DNA from: Reyranella sp. CPCC 100927 | GTDB lineage: Bacteria > Pseudomonadota > Alphaproteobacteria > Reyranellales > Reyranellaceae | NCBI RefSeq assembly: GCF_007859315.1 | Contig: NZ_VOHA01000032.1 | Location: forward strand, 1-64,000 | DNA: 64,000 bases | Direction of reading: 5' to 3' | Shown here: positions 17,556 through 25,236 of the stretch, one piece after another | Numbering within the stretch: the stretch's first letter is position 1 | Layout of the letters: each line of letters opens with the position of its first letter | Translations under genes and position numbers: made by a program | Notes under the pieces: model-generated | Database searches by the model: none | What the model was told of the DNA's origin: nothing | The model's input: only the letters and a program-made list of their open reading frames with translations

Positions 17556-17594
17556 CGCCGGCGATGACGAACAACATAGGGAGCAAAGCGACCC

Positions 17595-18569
17595 ATGAGG
17601 AGCGGCCAGCAGATCACACGTCGTGCATTGCTGTTGGCAGGCGCGGCGACCGGCCTCGTACCAGGGATGGCGTCGGCGCAGAACGCGGCGCAGATCGTGG
17701 TTCCCTATCCGCCGGGGGGCACGACCGACGTCACGGCGCGACTCATCGCCGTTCGGGCGTCACAGGAACTCGGACAATCGTGGGTGATCGACAACCGGTC
17801 GGGGGCCAACGGCACGATCGGCGCCAAGATCGTCGCCCTGGGCAAACCGGATGGCCATACGCTTCTCTATTCGAACGAGGTCCTGATCGTCCTGCATTTC
17901 GTGCAACGGGATCTGCCGCTGGACGCACTGATCGACCTCACCCCCATCATCCGCGCCTGCAGCATCCCCTACGTGCTGGTGGGCGCAACGGAGCACGCGG
18001 CCCGATCGAACGTGAACGCGTTGCTGGTCGCTCTGGCCAGTACGCCCGATCGGTTCCGCTTCGCCAGCTCTACGCTGGGTTCTGTCGGGCAATTCGCGGC
18101 GGCCGCGCTGGGTCAGAAGCTGGGCACCATGCCGCTCATCGTCAGCTATCGCGGTACGGCGCCGGCGGTCCAGGACCTGCTGGCGGGATCCGTCGAGTTG
18201 ATGTTTGCCCCGCTGGGCGCCGTAGCGCCGCTGATCCAAGATGGAAAACTGATTGTCTTCGCCACAACGTCCGAGCAGCGGTTGGGCTTGTTGCCCGACG
18301 TGCCGACCTTGGTCGAACTGGGGTTCAAGGACATGGTGTTCGAGGGCTGGGCCGGCCTGTGGGGGCCCAAGGACGTGCCGGATGACATCGTTGCCCGGAT
18401 CCACACCGCCGTCTCCGCGGCCGCCGAAAGCACGGAGGTGCAACGGCGGTTCAAGGAACTGGGCTGCATCACCGTGCGCGAAAGTCCGGCGCAGTTCGCC
18501 GAGCTCATCGAACGCGAGCACACACGCGCCGCGGAACTGGTCTTGGCGATGGGACTGACGCCGCAGTAG
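17595..18569 (+). CDS. Bug/TctC-family tripartite transporter binding protein
   Basis: Periplasmic binding protein of the Bug (TctC) family, 324 aa. A twin-arginine-like TRRALLLAGAA signal ending MASAQ is followed by the hallmark VVPYPPGGTTDVTARL and later GANGTIGAKIV, where the ligand carboxylate is held. These proteins bind small or aromatic carboxylates for TctAB permeases or for sensing. No tctA or tctB gene is next to it. It starts 39 bp after the Pht5-like gene and probably belongs to the same aromatic-acid operon, as a capture protein for the substrate. AGGAG-like Shine-Dalgarno upstream. Confidence 0.9.
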   Translation: MRSGQQITRRALLLAGAATGLVPGMASAQNAAQIVVPYPPGGTTDVTARLIAVRASQELGQSWVIDNRSGANGTIGAKIVALGKPDGHTLLYSNEVLIVLHFVQRDLPLDALIDLTPIIRACSIPYVLVGATEHAARSNVNALLVALASTPDRFRFASSTLGSVGQFAAAALGQKLGTMPLIVSYRGTAPAVQDLLAGSVELMFAPLGAVAPLIQDGKLIVFATTSEQRLGLLPDVPTLVELGFKDMVFEGWAGLWGPKDVPDDIVARIHTAVSAAAESTEVQRRFKELGCITVRESPAQFAELIEREHTRAAELVLAMGLTPQ

Positions 18570-18623
18570 CCCCTCCTGGTCGTGCGGCTGTCGTCTCCAT
18601 GCTGGCGTGGCATAATCCCTGCC

Positions 18624-20015
18624 ATGGCGACAACCGAGGACGTCCACCCGACCGGCCCCGACGGGCGATCTGCGCCGATCCCGGAAACACCGGGGCCGCG
18701 ACGGCCGGCACCCCCGACGCTGGCGGAAATCACCGGCCGCCTGCAGCCGCGCGGCGGCGTGCGGTTGCGATCGCTGGTGCTGATCCGGTGGATCGCGGTG
18801 GCAGGCCAAGCCTTTACCGCCGGCGTGGTCACCTGGGGCCTGGATTTCAGCTTCCCCGTCGTGCCGGTGGCTGCGGCCATCGCGCTGTCGGCGGCGCTCA
18901 ATCTCGGATTCGAGCTTAGCCAGCCCGGCGCGACGCGACTCAACGATCGCGAAACAGCCGTGTTCCTCGGCTTCGATACGCTGCAGCTGACGTTCCTGCT
19001 GTTCTTCACGGGCGGCATCTCCAATCCGTTTTCGCTATTGATGCTGGCACCGGTCGCCATCGCCGGCTCGACACTGGGCGTGCGCAGCGTGGTCGTGCTG
19101 TCGGCGCTCAGCACGCTGTGCGCCGGGTTCGTGGCCGTCTTCCACTTCCCCCTGCCATGGGACGGCCCACCACCGGAATTGCCGCCGATCTACATGGTGG
19201 CGATCTGGGCCAGCTTGACGCTGTCGATCATCCTGATTGCGGTCTACACGTGGCGGGTCGCCGAAGAGGCCCGCCAGATGGGTGATGCGCTGGCCGCGGC
19301 GTCGGCGGCGCTGGCGCATGAGCAGCGCATGGCGTCGCTGGGCGCGCTGGCCGCCGCCGCCGCGCATGAGCTGGGCAGTCCCTTGTCAACCATCGCGCTG
19401 GTGGCACGCGAGATGCAGCGCGAGGTCGAGCATGACGACCCGCTCAAGCCTGATGTCGAACTGCTGGTCGAGCAATCGGAACGTTGCCGCGAGATCCTCA
19501 CCCGCCTGACGGTCGACCCGGCGATCGACGTGTCGGAAGCCTACAGCGTGATCTCGGTGCCGACGCTGGTCGAGGCCGCCGCCGCGCCCTGGCATGATGG
19601 TGACGTCGAGATTGCCTATGTGCAGGCGCGCGCCGCCAGCGACGCGCCCGTCAGCCCGCCGGTCATGGTCCGCGGGCCGGAGTTCCTGCAAGGCATCGGC
19701 AATCTGGTCCATAACGCCACGGGTTTCGCACGCCAGCAGGTGACGGTGGCCACGCGCTGGACCCGCGACTGGGTTGAAGTCGAGGTTTTGGACGACGGGC
19801 CGGGTTTCCCAGAAACGCTGCTGGACGACCTGGGGGCGCCGTTCGTGTCGACACGGGCGGGCAGCCGGGGCCACATGGGCCTCGGTACTTTCATCGCCAA
19901 AACACTCCTGGAACGCACCGGGGCGACCGTGCAGTTCGGCAATCGGCCGGCGGCCGATGGCAGCGGAGCCCGGGTGACCGTGCGCTGGCGCAACCCCGTG
20001 TTCCGGGATACATAA
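18624..20015 (+). CDS. regB: Redox sensor histidine kinase RegB/PrrB/ActS
   Basis: Membrane-bound sensor kinase that reports quinone-pool and redox state, 463 aa. Six hydrophobic segments occupy roughly residues 50-210 and include the quinone-linked motif GGISNPF at 130-136. The H-box LGALAAAAAHELGSPL carries H248, and a cysteine follows exactly 40 residues later at C288 (SERCREIL), the same offset as the redox-active Cys265 and His225 of Rhodobacter capsulatus RegB. N and G boxes (GNLVHNATGFA, DDGPGF, GLGTFIAKTLLERTG) are intact. ATG at 18624 is preferred over an upstream GTG at 18582. regA follows after 47 bp. Confidence 0.94.
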   Translation: MATTEDVHPTGPDGRSAPIPETPGPRRPAPPTLAEITGRLQPRGGVRLRSLVLIRWIAVAGQAFTAGVVTWGLDFSFPVVPVAAAIALSAALNLGFELSQPGATRLNDRETAVFLGFDTLQLTFLLFFTGGISNPFSLLMLAPVAIAGSTLGVRSVVVLSALSTLCAGFVAVFHFPLPWDGPPPELPPIYMVAIWASLTLSIILIAVYTWRVAEEARQMGDALAAASAALAHEQRMASLGALAAAAAHELGSPLSTIALVAREMQREVEHDDPLKPDVELLVEQSERCREILTRLTVDPAIDVSEAYSVISVPTLVEAAAAPWHDGDVEIAYVQARAASDAPVSPPVMVRGPEFLQGIGNLVHNATGFARQQVTVATRWTRDWVEVEVLDDGPGFPETLLDDLGAPFVSTRAGSRGHMGLGTFIAKTLLERTGATVQFGNRPAADGSGARVTVRWRNPVFRDT

Positions 20016-20062
20016 TGTTGTCATCCGTGTGGATCGGATGGCCTGGTGCCAGGGAGGGATGA

Positions 20063-20620
20063 TTGACGCAGGATGCCACGACGGACAAAGCTGCCGAGCG
20101 CACCATCCTGATCGCCGACGACGACGCACCTCTGCGTACGCGCCTGGCACGGGCGTTGGAGCAGCGCGGCTATACGGTGATTGCCGCCGGCAGCGTCGCC
20201 GAGGCCATGGCCTACGTCGACAAACCACCAGGGTTCGCCGTACTGGACATGCGGCTGGGCGACGGCAGCGGCTTGGAACTGGTCAGCGCCTTGCGCAAGG
20301 CACGTCCCGACATCCGCATCGTCATGCTGACCGGCTACGGCAACATCGCCACGGCCGTCGCGGCCGTCAAGGAAGGCGCCATCGACTACCTTGCCAAGCC
20401 GGCCGACGCGGACCAGATCGAAGCGGCGCTCATGGCGACCGGCACCCGCCTGCCGCCGCCACCTTCCAATCCCATGCCGGCCGATCGCGTGCGCTGGGAG
20501 CACATCCAGCGCGTGTTCGAACAATGCGACCGGAATGTCTCGGAGACGGCGCGCCGCCTCAACATGCACCGTCGTACCCTGCAGCGCATCCTGGGCAAGC
20601 ACGCGCCCAAGGAGCAGTGA
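20063..20620 (+). CDS. regA: Redox response regulator RegA/PrrA/ActR
   Basis: DNA-binding partner of RegB, 185 aa. The receiver domain has the acidic pair in LIADDD and the phospho-acceptor D62 in VLDMRLGDGSG; T and K of the switch are in MLTGYGN and LAKPAD. A short proline linker (PPPPS) leads to a Fis-type helix-turn-helix, NVSETARRLNMHRRTLQRILGKHAP, which is nearly invariant in the RegA family. The start is a TTG at 20063 with GGGAGGG just upstream; no ATG gives the full receiver domain. In relatives this pair controls respiration, CO2 and nitrogen fixation and hydrogenase genes according to redox state. Confidence 0.95.
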   Translation: MTQDATTDKAAERTILIADDDAPLRTRLARALEQRGYTVIAAGSVAEAMAYVDKPPGFAVLDMRLGDGSGLELVSALRKARPDIRIVMLTGYGNIATAVAAVKEGAIDYLAKPADADQIEAALMATGTRLPPPPSNPMPADRVRWEHIQRVFEQCDRNVSETARRLNMHRRTLQRILGKHAPKEQ

Positions 20621-20876
20621 TCTTTATGCGATCAATCGCTTCATCTGCGGTGCGCGAATCGGCCGTCCTGTCAGGAATGCGCTGAACGATCGGCGCCAAC
20701 GACTTGAGAACACGGTGGACTTTGCGCCGCGCATAGAGGTGGCACGGCTTTCCTCGTCGCGCTGATGCGAACTTGCCGGGTCTGCCGTTAGGGCGCTCTA
20801 TGTCGACGGGTACAAGTGGCGAGCACCTCAACGAACGACCATTCAGGACGGACCACCATCAAGAAAGAAGTTGGAT

Positions 20877-22577
20877 ATGGATTGGGACTCCGGCCAGGAA
20901 GTATGCGGTAAGACGGCCGGAAGGGCACGCGCGCACGCACGCATAGAGGCTGCGCTGGAGAAGCTGTTTCTGGCGAAGACTCCTGTTCTCACACTTGTGC
21001 TGCTGGCCGGATTGCCCACGCTGGCAGCGACGTGGCTTCTGCTGTCGCCAGCCCAGCTGCTGTCACGTGAAATGACGTGGGATCTGTTGTTCAACCTGGC
21101 CGGCGCATGGGCTGTTCACACCGGGCAAACGCCACATGTGGATTTCCACGACCCGCTGGGCGCGCTCAATTTCGCGCTCACCCACCTGGGCTTCTACGTC
21201 ACCGGCGTCAACCCACTGGCCTTCCTGGTCGCGCAGTGCATCGTCCTTGTCTTCACCTTCCTGACCGCCCTGGCCGCAACGCACAGTCGCCTGCCACCGA
21301 TCCCGGCTGCCGTGTTCGTCCTCTATGTCTCGGCGTTGGTTCTCATGCCGACGAATGTCGGCGACATGACCAACGTCTACTCCTTCGCGATGTCGTACAA
21401 TCGATGGTGCTGGAGCACACTATCGACCTTATGCCTCATCGTGTTCGTGCCACCACGCACAGGCCAACCGGCCTCGGTACTCGACGCAGCGACAGTGGGC
21501 CTCCTGCTCGTTGCCATGTTCTATCTCAAGCTCACCTATGCCGCGGTCGGCCTGACCGCCCTGATTCTGGCTCTGGTGATTTCAAGTCATATTCATCGCC
21601 GGTGGCGGCTATGGACCGGCGTTGCCGCGCTGGTTCTCGTCAATGTCGTCGCACCCTACAACCACGCGTACCTGGCCGACTTCTGGCATGCCGTCAACTC
21701 GGGCTACGTGCGAAGCTTCGTGCTCGGCTACGTTCGGCTCTTCTTCAATGACGAGGCCGAGTTCGCCATCCACCTTGGCGCCATGGCGCTGCTGGTGTGG
21801 CTATGGCTGCGCGGATCGACATCACTGCGCCCCATGGTCGCGGCAGGTTTCATGCTGTGCACGGGCGCGTTCTTGCTGTCGCAAAACGCCCAAACGGCCG
21901 GCATACCGCTCGGCATTGTCATTGCCTGCCTGCTCTACAGTATCGTGAGTGACATGAAGCCGGCGGCGCGGCCGCTGATCAGAACCACGCTGGTGCTGGC
22001 GACGATCCTGCTGTTTCCCATTCTGTCGATTGGATCGAGCGCTGCGACGATCTTCGGATACCATATGGCCGCCCAGCGGGACGCGCGGTTGCTGGTCGTC
22101 GACCACACGAACCTGCGTGGTCTTGCCGTGCCGCAAGACGAAGACACATCGCCCGACACCATCACCGTGAGCGAGGTACCGCACGAGATTCTCAGCAGCC
22201 CCATCCTCAGCTCGGCGCGCGAAACACGTCCCCGCTACGAGCTTACGCAGGCCGAGTATGTCGAAAGCCTACTCGAAGCCGCGGCGTTCTTCGTTGATGG
22301 ACAATACGGCCGCCCCAAAATCTACGTCCTCGATCAGGTCAATCCGTTGCCGTTCATCCTCGGGTACCCCGCACCGCGCGGCATCAATCTGTGGTCGGTA
22401 CCCGACGACCGACCCGCCGAGGTCCTTTTCGGTGATGTCGACTATCTCCTGCTGCCCAAGTACCCCACGCACCGACGAGACCTTGTCGCGGCCTTGACCA
22501 AGCACAGCCGATACTTTGCAGCCAACTTTGCCGTTTTTCGCCAGACGCCGAAGTGGACCATTCTCAACCGCCGCTAG
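20877..22577 (+). CDS. Polytopic membrane protein, possibly GT-C-type glycosyltransferase
   Basis: Inner-membrane protein of 566 aa that I do not recognise with certainty. About ten hydrophobic segments cover residues 35-400; a soluble domain of about 160 residues follows. The segment HVDFHDPLGALNF in the first extracytoplasmic loop resembles the acidic catalytic loop of GT-C glycosyltransferases that use lipid-linked sugars. The C-terminal part (YVLDQVNPLPFILGYPAPRG...DVDYLLLPKYP) also recalls such proteins. It stands alone, after a 256-bp gap with nothing recognisable, and ends overlapping the convergent LOG-family gene by 14 bp. ATG at 20877 is chosen over TTG at 20871. Confidence 0.6.
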   Translation: MDWDSGQEVCGKTAGRARAHARIEAALEKLFLAKTPVLTLVLLAGLPTLAATWLLLSPAQLLSREMTWDLLFNLAGAWAVHTGQTPHVDFHDPLGALNFALTHLGFYVTGVNPLAFLVAQCIVLVFTFLTALAATHSRLPPIPAAVFVLYVSALVLMPTNVGDMTNVYSFAMSYNRWCWSTLSTLCLIVFVPPRTGQPASVLDAATVGLLLVAMFYLKLTYAAVGLTALILALVISSHIHRRWRLWTGVAALVLVNVVAPYNHAYLADFWHAVNSGYVRSFVLGYVRLFFNDEAEFAIHLGAMALLVWLWLRGSTSLRPMVAAGFMLCTGAFLLSQNAQTAGIPLGIVIACLLYSIVSDMKPAARPLIRTTLVLATILLFPILSIGSSAATIFGYHMAAQRDARLLVVDHTNLRGLAVPQDEDTSPDTITVSEVPHEILSSPILSSARETRPRYELTQAEYVESLLEAAAFFVDGQYGRPKIYVLDQVNPLPFILGYPAPRGINLWSVPDDRPAEVLFGDVDYLLLPKYPTHRRDLVAALTKHSRYFAANFAVFRQTPKWTILNRR

Positions 22578-23433
22578 GGCGACCGTTCGCAACGGTCGGC
22601 TTGGCACGGCGGGGCCAGACAAATCCGTCAGGATCGAGCACACCGCGCGCCACCAGTGAGTCCCACGCTTGTTGGGGCGTGTCGACGACGTCGAACAGGC
22701 CGAGGTCCTCCCTGGCGATCACACCCGTCTCGACCAGCCAGTCAAAATTGACGGCCTTGCGCCAGAAATCCCTGCCGACGAGAACCACCGGGGCCCGTCT
22801 TCCCTTGCCGGTTTGCTGAAGAGTCAGGATTTCGAACAGCTCATCGAACGTGCCGAAGCCGCCGGGAAAGATCGCCAGCGCCCGCGCGCGCATGGCGAAG
22901 TGCATCTTGCGCATCGCGAAATAGTGGAACTGGAAGGTCAGTTCCGGCGTCGAGTACCGATTAGGCTCTTCCTCGTGCGCCAGCACGATATTGAAACCGA
23001 TCGACGGTGCGCCGGCATCAGCCGCGCCACGGTTGGCCGCCTCCATGATGCCGGGTCCACCGCCGGTGGCAATGACGTTGAAATGCTCACCGTCCTTGGG
23101 TGCCAGCGCCCCGCCCTGCTCCGACGCCAGGCGCGCAAAGGTGCGGGCGCTGTCATAGTAAGGAGCCAGGGCCGTGAGACGATCGAGCTTCGCCACCGCC
23201 TCCTTGCCCTGTGCCGACGCGCGCAAGGCCGCGAGCCGCTCGGGAGAGGGTACGCGCGCACTGCCGAAAGCGATGATCGTCGAGCGGATCTTCCAGTCGC
23301 GCAGGATCAGCTCGGCTTTTTCGTACTCCAGGGCGAAACGCATGCCGCGCAGTTCGTCGCGCCGCAGGAAAGCGCCATCATCGACCGCCAGGGCGAAACT
23401 GCGCGAGGATTTCTGGGGGCTCTTGCTCGACAT
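22564..23433 (-). CDS. LOG-family protein (TIGR00730, nucleotide monophosphate phosphoribohydrolase-like)
   Basis: Rossmann-fold protein of the LOG ('lysine decarboxylase-like') family, 289 aa. The two diagnostic motifs are GGGPGIMEAANRGA and PGGFGTFDELFEILTLQQ, which in characterised members form the active site that cleaves ribose-5-phosphate from cytokinin or other nucleoside monophosphates. About 90 N-terminal residues precede the core, as in the longer group of this family. No signal peptide. It is divergent from the YpfJ-type peptidase and ends tail-to-tail inside the last codons of the membrane-protein gene. Confidence 0.88.
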   Translation of the reverse strand: MSSKSPQKSSRSFALAVDDGAFLRRDELRGMRFALEYEKAELILRDWKIRSTIIAFGSARVPSPERLAALRASAQGKEAVAKLDRLTALAPYYDSARTFARLASEQGGALAPKDGEHFNVIATGGGPGIMEAANRGAADAGAPSIGFNIVLAHEEEPNRYSTPELTFQFHYFAMRKMHFAMRARALAIFPGGFGTFDELFEILTLQQTGKGRRAPVVLVGRDFWRKAVNFDWLVETGVIAREDLGLFDVVDTPQQAWDSLVARGVLDPDGFVWPRRAKPTVANGRPSGG

Positions 23434-23503
23434 GGCGGGGACTCGGAAAAAAGGATATTGCGCAGTGTAACGCCAAAATCTGACCGTCGGCGAACGTCCT
23501 GCA

Positions 23504-23534
23504 ATGACAGGAGGGCGGCGAGTCCGGCTATAAT
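23504..23534 (+). promoter_or_regulatory. Promoter of the zinc metallopeptidase gene
   Basis: A perfect TATAAT lies at 23529-23534, with ATGACA at 23504-23509 as a poorly spaced (19 bp) -35. The predicted start leaves only about 15 nt of leader, just enough for the ACGGAGG Shine-Dalgarno at 23544-23550. Confidence 0.6.
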
Positions 23535-23555
23535 GCCTGCGCGACGGAGGTGGCC

Positions 23556-24518
23556 ATGCGGCTCGACGACACGCCCGAAAGCCAGAACGTAGAGGATTTG
23601 CGCGACAGCGACGCCACCGGCGGTGGGCCGATGGGCGGCGGCTTCGGCGGCGGCAGCAGCGGGGGTGGTTTCCCGATCCCGATCGGCGGTGGCGGCATCG
23701 GGCTGGTCATCCTGGTCGTGGCGGCGCTGTTCTTCGGCTTCGACCCGATGGCGCTGCTGGGTGGTGGCGGTGGCGGCGGTGGCGGGCAATTCCAGCCGGC
23801 GCCGCCCCAGATGCGGCCGCCGCCGCAAGGCCAGCAACAGGGCACCCGCCCCGGCCAACCGGCGGGACGCGACGATGAAATGCGCCGGTTCGTGGCCCGC
23901 GTGCTGGGCAGCACCGAGGAAGTCTGGGACCAGCAGCTGCCGCGCCAGGCGAACCGGCAATACGCCAAGCCGACCCTGGTGCTGTTCTCCGGTGCCGTGC
24001 GTTCGGCGTGCGGCATGGCCGACGCTGCCGTCGGGCCGTTCTACTGCCCGGGCGATCAGCGCCTCTACATCGATCTTTCCTTCTACGATCAACTGGCGCG
24101 GCGTTTCGGCGCGCCCGGCGACTTCGCCCAGGCCTATGTGATCGGCCACGAAATCGGCCACCACATCCAGAACCTGCTCGGCATCCTGCGCAAGGTTCAG
24201 GAAGCCCAGGGACGCATGAGCAAGACGCAGGCGAACGCCGTGCAGGTGCGCGTCGAACTGCAGGCCGACTGCTTCGCCGGCGTATGGGCATTCCACGCCA
24301 ACCAGCGCCGCAAGATCCTCGAGCCGGGCGACGTCGAGGAAGCCCTTACGGCCGCCGCCGCCATCGGCGATGACCGCCTGCAGCGCCAAGCCCGCGGCTA
24401 CGTGCAACCCGAGAGCTTCACGCACGGCACGTCGGCGCAACGCCAGCGCTGGTTCACGCGCGGCCTGCAGTCGGGTGACCTGCGCGGCTGCGACACGTTC
24501 AACACGCAGGAGCTGTGA
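23556..24518 (+). CDS. Neutral zinc metallopeptidase, YpfJ family
   Basis: Predicted membrane-anchored zinc metallopeptidase, 320 aa. One hydrophobic segment (about residues 46-70) sits between two glycine-rich stretches, after which a proline/glutamine-rich linker leads to the catalytic domain. The zinc-binding HExxH is HEIGHH at residues 198-203, with downstream QADCFAGVWA, typical of the family. The biological substrate is unknown even in well-studied members. ATG at 23556 has ACGGAGG five bases upstream and is preferred over the GTG at 23550. Its TGA overlaps the ATG of the deaminase gene (ATGA-type overlap), so the two are translationally linked. Confidence 0.9.
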   Translation: MRLDDTPESQNVEDLRDSDATGGGPMGGGFGGGSSGGGFPIPIGGGGIGLVILVVAALFFGFDPMALLGGGGGGGGGQFQPAPPQMRPPPQGQQQGTRPGQPAGRDDEMRRFVARVLGSTEEVWDQQLPRQANRQYAKPTLVLFSGAVRSACGMADAAVGPFYCPGDQRLYIDLSFYDQLARRFGAPGDFAQAYVIGHEIGHHIQNLLGILRKVQEAQGRMSKTQANAVQVRVELQADCFAGVWAFHANQRRKILEPGDVEEALTAAAAIGDDRLQRQARGYVQPESFTHGTSAQRQRWFTRGLQSGDLRGCDTFNTQEL

Positions 24519-25003
24519 TGCCTGCGGCGGACGCGCAAGACATCGCGTTTCTGCGCGAGGCGATCCGCCTGTCGCGGAAAAAGATGGACGCTGGCCAGGG
24601 CGGACCGTTCGGTGCGGTGGTGGTGCGCGATGGCGCGGTCATCGCCCGCGGCTGGAACCAGGTGACATCGGCGCACGATCCGACCGCCCATGCCGAGGTC
24701 ACGGCCATCCGTGCCGCATGCCAGGCGCTGGGCCATTTCGAGCTGCGGGGCTGCACGCTTTATACCAGCTGCGAGCCCTGCCCGATGTGCCTGGGCGCCA
24801 TCTACTGGGCCCGACCCGATCGCGTCGTCTACGCCAACACGCGCCAGGAGGCGGCCGCCATCGGCTTCGACGACGATTTCATCTACCGCGAGGTGCCGCT
24901 GCCGCCGGATGCCCGCACGCTCGCCTTCGTGCACCTGCCCTCGGACGAGGCGCGCGCCGTCTTCAAGGCGTGGGACGAAAAGCCCGACAAGATCCGGTAT
25001 TGA
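24518..25003 (+). CDS. Nucleoside/guanine deaminase-type enzyme (CMP/dCMP deaminase fold)
   Basis: Zinc-dependent deaminase of the cytidine deaminase-like superfamily, 161 aa. The zinc site reads H58-A-E60 (PTAHAEVTAI) and C88-x-x-C91 (TSCEPCPMC), with E60 as proton shuttle. The downstream stretch VYANTRQEAAAIGFDDDFIYREV, including an aromatic- and acid-rich C-terminus, matches bacterial guanine deaminases (GuaD type) more than tRNA-adenosine deaminases. The expected reaction is guanine to xanthine, but related nucleobases are possible. Start ATG at 24518 overlaps the stop of the upstream peptidase gene. Confidence 0.85.
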   Translation: MPAADAQDIAFLREAIRLSRKKMDAGQGGPFGAVVVRDGAVIARGWNQVTSAHDPTAHAEVTAIRAACQALGHFELRGCTLYTSCEPCPMCLGAIYWARPDRVVYANTRQEAAAIGFDDDFIYREVPLPPDARTLAFVHLPSDEARAVFKAWDEKPDKIRY

Positions 25004-25011
25004 ACATGCTC

Positions 25012-25060
25012 CCGGGAGCGCGGACCTCCGGCCCGCTCATACCTGGCAAAAGCGAGGCCT
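25012..25060. repeat. Decayed half-copy of palindromic repeat family A
   Basis: Just after the deaminase stop, CCGGGAGCGCGGACCTCC followed by GGCCCGCTCAT resembles the left half of the intact copy at 25144-25229, but the matching right arm is lost. It suggests a second, degraded insertion at the same site. Confidence 0.5.
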
Positions 25061-25143
25061 CGGCAATCTTGCCGCCACCCACCTCATCCTGGCTGTCGTT
25101 CACACATTGTCACTGCGATTGAACCGCGAGAAACACGATTATT

Positions 25144-25229
25144 CCTGGGAGCGCGGGCGTCCCGCCCGCTCATGTCGGGCGAAAGCAAAGCTTTCGCCTT
25201 GATGCGGGCGGGACGCCCGCGCTCCCAGG
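25144..25229. repeat. Palindromic repeat, family A, intact copy
   Basis: An 86-nt element with perfectly complementary 26-nt arms (25144-25169 and 25204-25229, starting CCTGGGAGCGCGGGCG) and a second 9-bp stem inside (GGCGAAAGC / GCTTTCGCC). It fills the gap between converging deaminase and flavin-monooxygenase genes, and would form an extremely stable hairpin on either transcript. Confidence 0.9.
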
Positions 25230-25236
25230 TCAGTGA

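Noticed and set aside
25144-25229. Intact palindrome as an integron attC site or miniature transposon with its own ends
   Set aside because: No attC core sites, no target-site duplications and no integrase; a REP-like repeat explains it better.
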